From positions 3,216,608-3,280,607 of the forward strand of contig OX638345.1 in assembly GCA_951813535.1 (NCBI GenBank): a stretch of DNA of 64,000 nt, given 5' to 3'. Below are positions 37,701 through 45,975 of this stretch, piece by piece (the first letter of the stretch is position 1; every line of letters starts with the position of its first letter). This DNA is from an uncultured Dehalococcoidia bacterium (lineage in GTDB: Bacteria > Chloroflexota > Dehalococcoidia > Lucifugimonadales > UBA3495). Made by a program: the position numbers and the translations under genes. A model generated the notes under the pieces. That model saw only the letters and a program-made list of their open reading frames with translations. It had not been told where the DNA came from and ran no database searches.

Positions 37701-39798
37701 CCACGGTCAAGAACGGTGCGGATAGCTCATTTCCATCAAGATTCAAGGCGGTCACGCGGCCGGCGCTGTTGGTGCTCACCCCGTACCATCGGTTGATGTC
37801 TTTGTTGGGCGGGGTGAAGTTGTTGATGCGCACTTTCACGTCGTCGTCGTCCGCATAGGTGCATATATAATTGGGGCTGGGCCCCCATATCGCCTCCACC
37901 AGAACCCATCGGGAATCCCTGGCGCAGGTAACCTTGTCCCTGATAGCGGCGTATGGGTCTTGCTGCGGGGCTTGAAGAGGCGCCGATCCAACAATCAGGT
38001 CTCCGAATGCGAGGCGGCGCCACAGGGTATCCACAAAAACGATGTCGTACGGGCGCGGCTTGCCACCCAGCCGAGGGGTTTCGATCATCGGCGCGTGGTG
38101 GGCTAGAAAACGACGCGCATCCTGGCCCGGCCCGGGCCCCGCTGCTGTGCCGGATATGTCGTTGCGATACCCGAAGAAATACATGCCCTCCAATCCCTGC
38201 AACCGCACCACCAGCACCGGGTCATCTGCGGTACCTTCCAGGACTATATCCTGGTAAACGGTTGACCATTCGGCGTTTCCCCCGTGTATCTCCTCGCCGT
38301 ATCCGTAGAGGTTGAACTGGTACGGAGATATGCCTCCAGGCAGTTCGCTCACCGGGAACCGGATCTCAACTGGCGAGTCGAAATCACCCTGTACCACGAA
38401 TATCTCGGTGGTCGGAGTGACCCACGAAGGAACAGGTGGGGCTTCGTTCCGAGGTACGGTTTGGAACAGCGCCTGCAACTCCGTCAGCCTGTCGGTTGAA
38501 AGGGTGGACTCCTCCGGTGGCGAGGTGACCAGCAACGCGTTCAGTTGCGACATTTCATCGGTTACCGTCAACGCATTTTTACCCAGTTCGGAATCCTCGC
38601 CCACCGTGGTGGCAATGTCTTCGGACTGAATCACCGCTATCCGGAATGAGGTCTCCGCGAACCTCTCACCGTCGGTCACCGAGATGGTGATGTCAAAGGT
38701 CATACCGACATCAGACTCCTGCGGCTCCCATACGGTGGTCCCGTCGCTGAGATCAACCACCATCCCTTCCGGGCCCTCGACGAGCGCGAAGGACAACTGG
38801 TGTCCGCCGCGATAGCTCACCACCGGATTCATCTCCGCCGGTACGTTGGGGATGAACGGTTCAAACTCCGGCGGCGGCCTTATGGACAGAACCGGGGGAA
38901 CCGGGGGTCTCGAAACCGTTGAACCGCCGCCGGAGCTGGGCCGGCTCCGGGTGCTGAGGGAAAAGGTGGCTAGTTCTGTCTCAACGCCGGCATCATCCAC
39001 CGCGACTGCGCTGAACCTCAGGGTCGTGCTGTATGTGCGTGGTGCCGAGACCGTGGACGTGAGGGTGCATTCCTGCTCCACGCCGTTTTCGCAGTCAACT
39101 TGGTCAATGTCGGTGCCGTCCTCGGCAACTAACGCCAGGTGTTCCAGGCCGCCGTCAGCATCGCTGACCCGCAATACGATCTGAACCTCCTGACCCCTTT
39201 GCAACCCGCTCCGGACGATGTCGCGAGCGTTGATTGTCTCGCCGTCTAACTCCAGAAAACTCAGTTCGGACGGCAAGTTGGGTACCGCCTCGGGTGTTGG
39301 CGCCGGAGTGGGAGCGGGTGTGGGAGTCAATTCGGGCGCCGGAGTGGGAGCGGGTGTGGGAGTCAATTCGGGTGTCGGCGTTGGAGCGGGCTCCTGCTCC
39401 TTCGGGAACACCACCTGTTTAGGCTGAGTGTAATCCTCCGCTGCGCCCGGTTCGCGGACAATCAGGTAGCATACCTTGTCCGGCGAGTTAGCCTTGTATC
39501 CCTCCTCACTGTCGTCGGAGGCGGGGTAGGCGCGAATAGTGGTGTAGCCGTTGCTGTCGGAACTGCGGATGACGAACCAGCGCTGGCCGTCAGCGTCGGT
39601 GTGATAGTCCTCGTACTGGATCTTGCCGTAGTCGGCCTGCCGCAACGCTCCGTCGTAGCCCTGCCCGGGCCAGTCCGCGGGACACTCGGGAGGGCTCTGC
39701 GCCATTGTTTGATGGGCAAACCAAGCGCCCATGGCGGCCATGCCAACAACCGTACCGATGATCACGAGCAGGGTACGCAGGTTCGGGAGCGAAATCAT
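34723..39798 (-). CDS. Large secreted LRR protein with an embedded HExxH metalloprotease domain
   Basis: 1691 aa from the ATG at 39798, with GAGG 8 nt upstream; earlier ATGs extend into the upstream gene. A signal peptide (about 1-35) is followed by a Pro/Thr-rich linker (about 133-170, tandem PTPELTPTPAPT units) and cadherin/Ig-like beta domains to about 600. Residues ~650-1020 are LRRs of the LxxLDLSxNxLxGxIP type interspersed with WTNNxNWLS...WHGVTVG and CIPDGL cassettes. HEYFH (1126-1130) and the Glu of LVEGTAE (1171) form a gluzincin-like zinc site. The rest is beta-rich. Probably a surface adhesin-protease. Confidence 0.85.
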   Translation of the reverse strand: MISLPNLRTLLVIIGTVVGMAAMGAWFAHQTMAQSPPECPADWPGQGYDGALRQADYGKIQYEDYHTDADGQRWFVIRSSDSNGYTTIRAYPASDDSEEGYKANSPDKVCYLIVREPGAAEDYTQPKQVVFPKEQEPAPTPTPELTPTPAPTPAPELTPTPAPTPAPTPEAVPNLPSELSFLELDGETINARDIVRSGLQRGQEVQIVLRVSDADGGLEHLALVAEDGTDIDQVDCENGVEQECTLTSTVSAPRTYSTTLRFSAVAVDDAGVETELATFSLSTRSRPSSGGGSTVSRPPVPPVLSIRPPPEFEPFIPNVPAEMNPVVSYRGGHQLSFALVEGPEGMVVDLSDGTTVWEPQESDVGMTFDITISVTDGERFAETSFRIAVIQSEDIATTVGEDSELGKNALTVTDEMSQLNALLVTSPPEESTLSTDRLTELQALFQTVPRNEAPPVPSWVTPTTEIFVVQGDFDSPVEIRFPVSELPGGISPYQFNLYGYGEEIHGGNAEWSTVYQDIVLEGTADDPVLVVRLQGLEGMYFFGYRNDISGTAAGPGPGQDARRFLAHHAPMIETPRLGGKPRPYDIVFVDTLWRRLAFGDLIVGSAPLQAPQQDPYAAIRDKVTCARDSRWVLVEAIWGPSPNYICTYADDDDVKVRINNFTPPNKDINRWYGVSTNSAGRVTALNLDGNELSAPFLTVASELVGLSALTALDLSDNQLTGDIPPNLDILGALTSLDLSDNQLTGSIPEGLGALTGLTTLDLSGNQLIGQIPHDLGFLSNLTRLGLGSGNTFVGCIPDGLASVADNDLAGLNLEYCGDQHALEALYNATGGAGWTNNTNWLSSTEEITSWHGVTVGDGGRVTALDLRNNNLNGEIPDELANLIDLTELKLAGNSISGCIPDGLRSIADNDLADLGRPYCREQKALEGVYYATDGDSWTNNANWLSDSTDVSDWHGVTVGSDGRITGLDLQSNDLSGRLPESIARLGALSSLTVGGNNITGCVPAGLSAVPTHDLSSLNLPYCKDKHALIRVWVFADGANWNNTGNWPRGVSWQYQDQDSATLEDVASWVITAQQQADAMGLGYYKDITVSIEPLEAAGAVKQKSSDVIRINNRSGLAETAQRVLFHEYFHTVQSHSDTKAGFGYELAITFSPLEILASQFGYPKRRLWLVEGTAEAFVDMVSDETNDYKKSSFPRIMEAGINSADDTAAADPYHRVFFFKMLDAYCDGYDTDLNKVLSRPRATGSDTTWVTELKSWLSTAGACDFGDHLGEDRSSSLEAALALYNYATLLRQDVNLLDDDADEPTVTFSAPRRLNNSASVDIPAAGAYSYLVTPPSGQPSGTVFQIVVGSNRELIVSVSSLDAGFTGENTIGDDGDPHLWFSTGDDVVQSVFNYAGGASPEMLVTLVNPSISHSASVDISTRTRPATAEFLPYPVITSHTSGQQVDERVVTVSGNIPAEARDGVTRVVINANGLRTETAMSSGGDFAEQVVVFLGANRITAQAFNGNTPATEARVITLQGVENTSSDFNVLVPSRVGFVLRWDTDGTDVDIYTTDKSGQTIYFGDTIKDPGFLDRDDLNGFGPEVVSYRAPDHDVYLNGTFDVDVHYYSGQPITNYTLDVILNETEGADRRLHRYQSRTALTVSNRGQAGALGSGTSRFNDILQVRCSAEGKCRIGSVDTGKLRLAGQAGR
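39301..39372 (-). repeat. Two perfect 36-bp tandem repeats in the Pro/Thr linker
   Basis: Units at 39301-39336 and 39337-39372 are identical; a third, degraded unit follows. Read on the minus strand they encode 12-residue Pro/Thr/Ala units of the surface protein's linker. The copy number probably varies between strains. Confidence 0.9.
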
Positions 39799-39857
39799 AA
39801 TCACAGCCTCTGTGCATGGTTCGTCGTCTCGGATTGGTGCAATGGCATGCGGCTGGT

Positions 39858-42131
39858 TCAGGCGCTGCGCCGGGGTACGGTGGGAAAGACGGCCGTGCGG
39901 CCTCCCCCGGGCACGTTCAGCGCAACCGGAGGCGACGCGGCCACCTTGGCTTCCAGGGCCATCGCCCGGGGCTTGTCCGATCCTCTGAACACGTAGCACC
40001 CTAGGGTGAAGGGCTTGAACTCCCAGTAGATCCGACGACCAACGGTGACCGGCACTTCCATCACCCCGTGGGGCTGCTCCCTCTGGGCGATGTAATCGTG
40101 GTTGTACTTGTCGAGGAATACCGATCTGGGACGTTCAAGGCTATTGCCGAAGTGGACGTCGTTTGACCCGAAGGAGTTGACCGCTTTGAGAACCCACGAT
40201 TTGGCGTCCTCCAGGATGCTGTGATGCAGGCCGGGCTCGCTCTGCAGGGTTCCAGCGGCCCAGACGTGAGTCTCCGGGATGTTGAGCCGGCGGACGCGTT
40301 GTTCGTTTCCGGTGAGTTCCAGCCCCAGGTCGCCGAGGCGCTTTTCGAAGGTGGGGTGCTTGATAAGGGCGAAAAGGAATTTGTTGCCCACCATGCGGGA
40401 CAGCATGGTGGGCGCCATGCACACAGCGTTGTCGGAGTAGGCCCGCTCCAAAGCTCCGATACCCGCGCCCCTGGCCGTTGCCGATGGAAAGTTTCTCTCT
40501 CGCATGATGTCGTCGAAGAGGAGCCGCTTGTACACCAGATCGATCTGGACGCCGTCCTCCACCCTCAACAGTTTTCCGTCGCGGTAGGTTATTTCGTCGG
40601 GTTCCAGGATCTTGGCCTCGATTCCGGCTTCTTCGAACCGTCTCTGGAACTCCCTGAATTCACTGGAGGTGGGGCGATTGCGCACGTCCACGTCCAGGAT
40701 GGCCACCGAACGAAGGGGACGAGAGGAAGCGCCGGTGGCCGCGAGGTACCCGTTCCAGTGGAGTTCCAGCGCTCGGATCAAAGATTCGCAGGCCCGTCCG
40801 GGCCACTCCCGCGGGAGATAGCTCATGCCCATGGACCGGCACTGCTCGAGTTGAACCGGGATCAGGACGTCGAGGTTGAAGGTGCCGGCGGGGGAGTCGG
40901 TGTTCAATTCGAGGACATGGAGATGGCCCCGGTCGGTAAGGGTCAGGTCCACCCGGCATATCTCGGGGAGGTTGGGGCACCGAGTGTCCCGGCCGCTGAA
41001 GTTGTTGGCCAGGCTGGCCCGGGCCAAGCGTGTATCGTTGTCGTTGTACCCGGCGGCGCGCTGGAGGTGCCGGTCATCCAGAAGCACTGCCAGGGCTTTG
41101 GAACACAGGCTGACGGCAGTTTCCGAGACCAGGTTCACCTGCTCCCAAACGCCGCCGGTGATCACCAGCGGACGGAGTACGTAGGGGATCAGATCTACTT
41201 GGTCGTCCGTGATCCTGCGGGTGCAGTCGGCTTCCTGCAGGGTTCTCCGCAGGTTCTGCTCCCAGGTCAAGATTTCTTCTAAACTCCGAGCCTTCCAAGC
41301 GGTTACGCTGAAAGGGTCGGCATAAAAGACGTCCTCGATGCGGTTGGGTTCGGGGAGGGCGACCTCCGGCCGGTGGACCCTGGCCAGGGCGTTGGTGATC
41401 GCATCGTGGTAGCCCTTTCGCACCGCCGTTCGGTACCCGGCAGGCATGGGCCGGGGTTCCTCTCTCGGGCTGCGGAAGGTCACCACCCGTTGCCCCACGG
41501 GCAGCGACTTCTCACTAGCGAGGCGAATATCGGCGGTTACGTCGACCTCCGCGTAGGAGCGCTCACGCCAGCGCAGGCGCTGAAGGTCTCCATCTGTGAC
41601 GTTGATTAGGGCACCGGGTACCGACCCAGTGGTTTCAGGGGTGTAGTCAACCGTGAGCCATTCGAGGTACAGGTCGTTTACCGAGGCGCCTTCGTGGTCG
41701 ATCAGAGGACGCCAACTGGGTAGACCCCAATTGATGCTGTGGTTTTCCAAAAAGGCTGGGATGCATTCGATATTCCGCTGCGGATTAGCCAGGGAGCGCC
41801 GCAGGCTGGCTGAATCCAGAAGGCTGCCGTACACGAACAATGGGTTCCAAACCACATCGGTAAACTCTTCCACAATGGTCAAAGCGTCTTGGAGCTGGGC
41901 TTGATATTCAACGAAAAGACGGCGCAGCATGGTGCGCCGTCTGGGCCCCGTTAACCCATCCCCGAACACGGCGTCGCCGATCTGCGTGATATAGGTCCTG
42001 ATGGTATTGGCCGTGACATATAGATCCCGGGCCATTTCTTCGTCGCTGTAGTCTTCCCCGATCATCTGGACAATCCGCCGCCAGCGTTCCGTCCAACCTT
42101 CGTACTTTTCCCCGAATCCGTAGCCAGTCAT
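39858..42131 (-). CDS. Fusion of LuxR-like HTH, gamma-glutamylcyclotransferase-like and ATP-grasp domains
   Basis: 757 aa from the ATG at 42131, with GAGG 6 nt upstream. Residues ~10-60 form a LuxR/GerE-like HTH (YSDEEMARDLYVTANTIRTY). Residues ~96-205 are gamma-glutamylcyclotransferase-like, with PLFVYGSLLD and a Glu-bearing RERSYAEVDV strand. From ~270 to 740 is a circularly permuted ATP-grasp ligase, with LELNTDSPAGTFNLD, LVYKR, KFLFALI, SWVLKAVNSFGSND and the C-terminal WEFKPFTLGCYVF. Cyclotransferases cleave gamma-glutamyl peptides and ATP-grasps build amide bonds, so opposing activities may sit in one DNA-binding protein. The LRR protease starts 59 bp downstream. Confidence 0.8.
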   Translation of the reverse strand: MTGYGFGEKYEGWTERWRRIVQMIGEDYSDEEMARDLYVTANTIRTYITQIGDAVFGDGLTGPRRRTMLRRLFVEYQAQLQDALTIVEEFTDVVWNPLFVYGSLLDSASLRRSLANPQRNIECIPAFLENHSINWGLPSWRPLIDHEGASVNDLYLEWLTVDYTPETTGSVPGALINVTDGDLQRLRWRERSYAEVDVTADIRLASEKSLPVGQRVVTFRSPREEPRPMPAGYRTAVRKGYHDAITNALARVHRPEVALPEPNRIEDVFYADPFSVTAWKARSLEEILTWEQNLRRTLQEADCTRRITDDQVDLIPYVLRPLVITGGVWEQVNLVSETAVSLCSKALAVLLDDRHLQRAAGYNDNDTRLARASLANNFSGRDTRCPNLPEICRVDLTLTDRGHLHVLELNTDSPAGTFNLDVLIPVQLEQCRSMGMSYLPREWPGRACESLIRALELHWNGYLAATGASSRPLRSVAILDVDVRNRPTSSEFREFQRRFEEAGIEAKILEPDEITYRDGKLLRVEDGVQIDLVYKRLLFDDIMRERNFPSATARGAGIGALERAYSDNAVCMAPTMLSRMVGNKFLFALIKHPTFEKRLGDLGLELTGNEQRVRRLNIPETHVWAAGTLQSEPGLHHSILEDAKSWVLKAVNSFGSNDVHFGNSLERPRSVFLDKYNHDYIAQREQPHGVMEVPVTVGRRIYWEFKPFTLGCYVFRGSDKPRAMALEAKVAASPPVALNVPGGGRTAVFPTVPRRSA

Positions 42132-42186
42132 TCTGCACCTCACCCTTGATATTCGGGCCAGGCAGAGCCTTGAGCCCAAACCTATG

Positions 42187-42239
42187 TTGTGTCCTGCAAC
42201 ACAATGTCAGGCGCGCAAGCGAACCCTCACAGGGGTTCG
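42187..42239. promoter_or_regulatory. Two palindromes upstream of the HTH fusion gene
   Basis: TTGTGTCCTGCAACACAA (42187-42204) has six-bp arms around six bases. A second palindrome, CGAACCC...GGGTTCG (42220-42239), has seven-bp arms around six bases. They lie 56-108 bp before the ATG at 42131, where an operator would be expected. The encoded HTH is the obvious candidate ligand. Confidence 0.5.
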
Positions 42240-42784
42240 TTACTACTTGACGGCAAGTAAATGACCATGGGTCCGGCTAACGGAGATCCAACAATTCGGG
42301 CTTCAACGGCGCTTTGGCAAACCCCGAGTTGCCGGACCTCACGTTCAGCGATTTGGAACGCCAGTAGATGAGATTCTGCAACGCAAAAGACTCCATCAGC
42401 TTTTTCAGCGGCTTCCCAACAGTGGCGTTGAAGTCCTTGGCAACAGTTTGAGTACTGCCACTTCGATCAGCCGTATCGAGCGCGCCGGTACCGGCTACCA
42501 CCGTTGCGGTTTACAATCTGCTCCGATGGATCTGCGACACCTCGGGTGACGGAGTGCTTTTAGCGCAGGACACCTGGCCAAAACTCACACTAAACAGCGA
42601 TAAAATCACATCGATACCGCCGCTACAGCGATAGAAACGAAGCATATCTTCATGATCTTTCAACCTCATAGCCAACGTTCGAGGTAGAAACGCGGGGCAG
42701 CGCAACCCGCTCCCCTTAATAAAGGTGTGCGATGTTCGTGATACGTGATAATCGGAGCACACCTTTCTACCGAATGAAAGGATG
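42240..42784. other. Gene-free AT-richer stretch with a hairpin
   Basis: No convincing gene is visible. A 10-bp inverted repeat, AAAGGTGTGC at 42721-42730 and GCACACCTTT at 42757-42766, encloses 26 nt near the end. Short minus-strand frames at 42277-42501 and 42511-42762 have no recognisable features. Confidence 0.4.
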
Positions 42785-42904
42785 TTAATCGATCAAAGGA
42801 CTGGTGGCTATATAACGGTATTTAGGCGTCGGGTCGTCCGATAGCACGAAGCGGCCATTTTCGGACAAACGTAATGCGCCGCGTAACGTCTGGGTTGAAA
42901 AGGA
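42785..42904 (-). pseudogene. C-terminal end of a gene interrupted by IS1380 copy 2
   Basis: About 38 residues ending RYIATSPLID then a stop, read on the minus strand and open into the IS end at 42905. On the other side of the IS (44643-44783) a minus-strand frame starts with a ribosome-site-preceded TTG and runs into the IS end. The two could be halves of one small membrane protein gene of about 85 aa. Family unknown. Confidence 0.45.
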
Positions 42905-44642
42905 TTGACCCGAATCCACCGAAGGGGTACGACCGCGGGGGTCAAACCAGGGATGAGAGGCGAGGGAAACAGGCTGTAGCGCTTTGATCCCCGGAGATCC
43001 GGCTGGGTGTGGGTTGTGACCGCCGCAGAAAGGGGTTATTGACGACCGCAGGTCGTGTCGGAGGACGAGATCAGCTTGCAGACGGCGGCAGGAGGCAATC
43101 TGTGCCCAGACTGGCGCAGACCCGCCAAGCGGTTGGGTAGTGCGGCGGGCGGGTAGGATGTCGTCAGGCCGGGAGTGGCAGGGCGCGCAGCCTCGCCAGG
43201 GCGGAGTTGAACTGGTTTTGCCAGGGCCAGTCCTGGGGTAGATGTAAAGTGAGGCGGCGTGCCTTGCGGGTGATGCGTCCGGGGAGGGAGAAGAAGCGTC
43301 GCCGGAGGGTTTTGGTGGTGAACACCGGCTCGCCCAGACCGATGCGCGTCGTCCAGCGAGCAAGGTTGTGGGCCATGACCTGCACGGCCAGCCAGGCGGC
43401 GTTGGCGGGGAAGCGGCCCGAAGGGAGATGGTTGAGCCCGACGCCGTATTTCAGAGCCTGCCCCGCACTTGATGCGGGGTCGCGGATGGCGTTCTCGATC
43501 TCGGCGTGGCGGCGATGGTCGGCCTCCAGGTACAGGGTGTCCCCGTCCCGGTCTGTGATGAAGGCGTGGTAACTGTAGGTGGCAAACAGCGCCAGTTGTG
43601 AGCCGGGCGTGGGTTTCACCCTCCGGACGATGAGCCGCACGGTCGCGGCGTCGGGTTTGCTCTCGAAGGGTACATACGTGGTCTCCGCTACGTCGGCGGC
43701 GCCCTCCATCCAATAGGGAATGGGGGTCCAGTCTGCCTCGGGTATGGCCTCGATGATGTTCCGCAAACTGGTGTGCTGGCGGACGGTGATGGAGAAGCGG
43801 ACACTCAGCTTGCGGCAAGCGGCGACAATGGCGTGGTTGTAGAAGCCACTGTCGGCCCGCATGGTGAGTTGACCCGTGGCTCCGGCGTGGCGCACGCGGC
43901 TCACCGTCTCCCGCAGGAAGTGGGCGGCGTCTCTGGCCGTGTTGGCTCTGCCCTTGCGCAGACGGGCCATCAGCACGTCGCCGGTGCCAGCAGCGACGGC
44001 GAACAGCGGATATAGCCCCGCTGGCCGGCGTAGTTGTGGCGCTGTGCGCCTTCCTTGGCAAGACCGTAAGTCTCGCAGACGGTGGAATCAAGGTCGATGG
44101 TCAACGGATCATCGCCCGGTCCGGCGCCAGCCGACCACGCTCGGGCCAGAAATTCACGGCTCACCCGATCCAGCTGGCGCACGTGCCCCCACCGGAAACT
44201 GCGCAGGAAGGTCCCCAATGTGGATGGCGCCTTGACCGCGCAGCCCAGCACCTGCTCGGTCCCGCCAGCTCGCAGCGCGTCGGCTTCGTCGATGCAGTCG
44301 CCACCGGCCGGCGCCGACGCCGACGCCGCCAGGGTCAGCAGTTTGTCTCCAGCATTGGCTCGACCCGGCGCATCTCCCAGGTCAACATGGTTGTCCACCA
44401 GCTCGCACAATCCCAGGCGGTGGGCCATCGTAACCGGCAGGATCAGCCCAGCATTGGCCACCAGGCGGTGGTCATCAAAGGCGACGTGGATGCGATCGGG
44501 GTCGTTGCGTGGTAGCGTCCGTTGGGTGCTCCTTGTTTCAGGGTGGTTTTCTGTTTCAAAAACCATTATCCCCGAAGCCGGGAGCACTTTCTCATCCCTT
44601 CACCACGACGCCGCGCTCATCTCTTCGGTGGATTAGGGTCAA
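42905..44642 (-). mobile_element. IS1380-family insertion sequence, degraded copy
   Basis: The ends TTGACCCGAATCCACCGAAG and, reverse-complemented, TTGACCCTAATCCACCGAAG are inverted. The flanks TGCT and TCCT could be a decayed 4-bp target duplication. The transposase carries a frameshift. The copy is clearly related to the one at 23801 but has many base differences, so it is an older insertion or came from another lineage. Confidence 0.85.
43164..44518 (-). pseudogene. Frameshifted IS1380 transposase
   Basis: It is colinear with the intact transposase at 24049-25398. One base is missing at about 44010, where the intact copy has GCGGGTGATAGCC and this one GCGGATATAGCC. The frame changes after the GQRGY segment. 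The start codon at 44518 is ACG, not ATG. The downstream half still encodes the second and third DDE residues in the second frame. Non-functional. Confidence 0.85.
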
Positions 44643-44783
44643 AGCAGAAAAGAAAACGACGGTGAAAGCGTTGTCTATGCCACCACTATAGCCCAATATG
44701 CCAAACGAAGCGCCAGCGACCACTACAGCCACGGCAGCGGCAAAAAGGGCGGGTATGGGGGTCGCCCCCCGTGCGTTGCTCAA
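44643..44783 (-). pseudogene. N-terminal end of a small membrane protein interrupted by IS1380
   Basis: From a TTG at 44783, with GAGGA just upstream, 47 residues are read before the IS end: MSNARGATPIPALFAAAV and then a hydrophobic stretch typical of a membrane anchor. See the C-terminal half at 42785. The 370 bp from here to 45160 hold nothing else recognisable. Confidence 0.4.
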
Positions 44784-45159
44784 GTTGTCCTCTTCGACCG
44801 TTCAGTTCTTTCATAACGCCTCCACGGTGCGGGCGGACTCGTCGAAATCCGATGAAACATCCTGGTGGGCGTGCGTGTTGAACACCGTTACATGATTTCT
44901 CGGTTATATGGTAACAGTACCTCGTGGTTTTCAAACGCATCCAACATCCACGGTCGTCCTGTCCTGACGGCCGCTGGATGGCGAACGTCAATTACTGGAA
45001 ACCGTCAGCCAGCGCACCAGAACCCGATAACCGCATCGAGGCCGACGCCGGCGACCCTGGCACGACCCACGGCTCCAGCGACAGCAAAACCGCTGCCAAC
45101 GCCCGCCTCGGTAAAATCTTTCGTATCGGCAAACTCAATCTAGAGCGAGGATGATTTAC

Positions 45160-45975
45160 ATGGCATTCAATGATGTAGCGAAGAAGTTCGCCAGGCCCGC
45201 AGTGGCGGCGATGGCGGTGCTCACCGCACTGGCGGTGGTGGACGGCGGGATACCGATGTCACTGAGCGCGCCGGCGCCCGTGCAGGGAGCGACCGAGGGA
45301 GAGGTGATCTGGTCCGCAACTCTCACGGTTGGGGGCGACGGCACCGCACGTGGTTACGCACGCAGTGGCTTCGGAACCCTTTCTGACACGGACTTCACCC
45401 TCGGGTCCCAAAATGTTTCGGTAAAGGCGATCGTTGAAAGGCCATCACCCGGCAAGAATCTGCAAATCGCGCTGGACACCGAACTGGATGTTCCCCAATC
45501 CCTTGCAATGCGGTTCAACGTCGACGGGCAGGAGCATCGATTCGCTCTGGCCGTTCCTTCCACCGACGCGCAGAACAATCATATCTACACATGGGTGAAT
45601 TCAACCGATTATGGATGGACGAACGGGCAGACCATAGCCCTGACGATCACCGCTCTGCCGATCGTCACCATCGAGGCGGTGACCAGTCAGGTGGAGCACA
45701 AGAAAATTGCGGAATTTCGCGTTACGCGCACGGGGAGCGCTGACGACGATCTGAGTTTCAGGATCCGATTCAAGGAAACGGGAGATACGGCCACGGCGAA
45801 ATTCAACGCCGGTAAATCCAGGCTGACCCTCAACCACTGGGCCGCAGAGACGGATGAAAGCAACGATCCGGTCTGTACCATCACCTGGGTGGTGACGACC
45901 GGTGCCGGTTACGTCGTTGGAGACCCGGCCGAAGCGGAGGTGGACGTGGAGGGACCTGGCAGCACCTGCACCTAA
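45160..45975 (+). CDS. Secreted WSATLTVG-domain surface protein
   Basis: 271 aa from the ATG at 45160; GCGAGG is 9 nt upstream, and an ATG at 45151 overlaps that site. A signal peptide (about 1-45) precedes a beta domain beginning VIWSATLTVG, with GFGTLSDTDFTLG and TWVNSTDYGWTNGQTIALTI, a unit found in surface proteins of Chloroflexota. A second, Calx/Ig-like beta domain follows (residues ~170-265). The last stop codon base pair is shared with the IS630 element at 45973, but the protein sequence is unchanged. Confidence 0.8.
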   Translation: MAFNDVAKKFARPAVAAMAVLTALAVVDGGIPMSLSAPAPVQGATEGEVIWSATLTVGGDGTARGYARSGFGTLSDTDFTLGSQNVSVKAIVERPSPGKNLQIALDTELDVPQSLAMRFNVDGQEHRFALAVPSTDAQNNHIYTWVNSTDYGWTNGQTIALTITALPIVTIEAVTSQVEHKKIAEFRVTRTGSADDDLSFRIRFKETGDTATAKFNAGKSRLTLNHWAAETDESNDPVCTITWVVTTGAGYVVGDPAEAEVDVEGPGSTCT

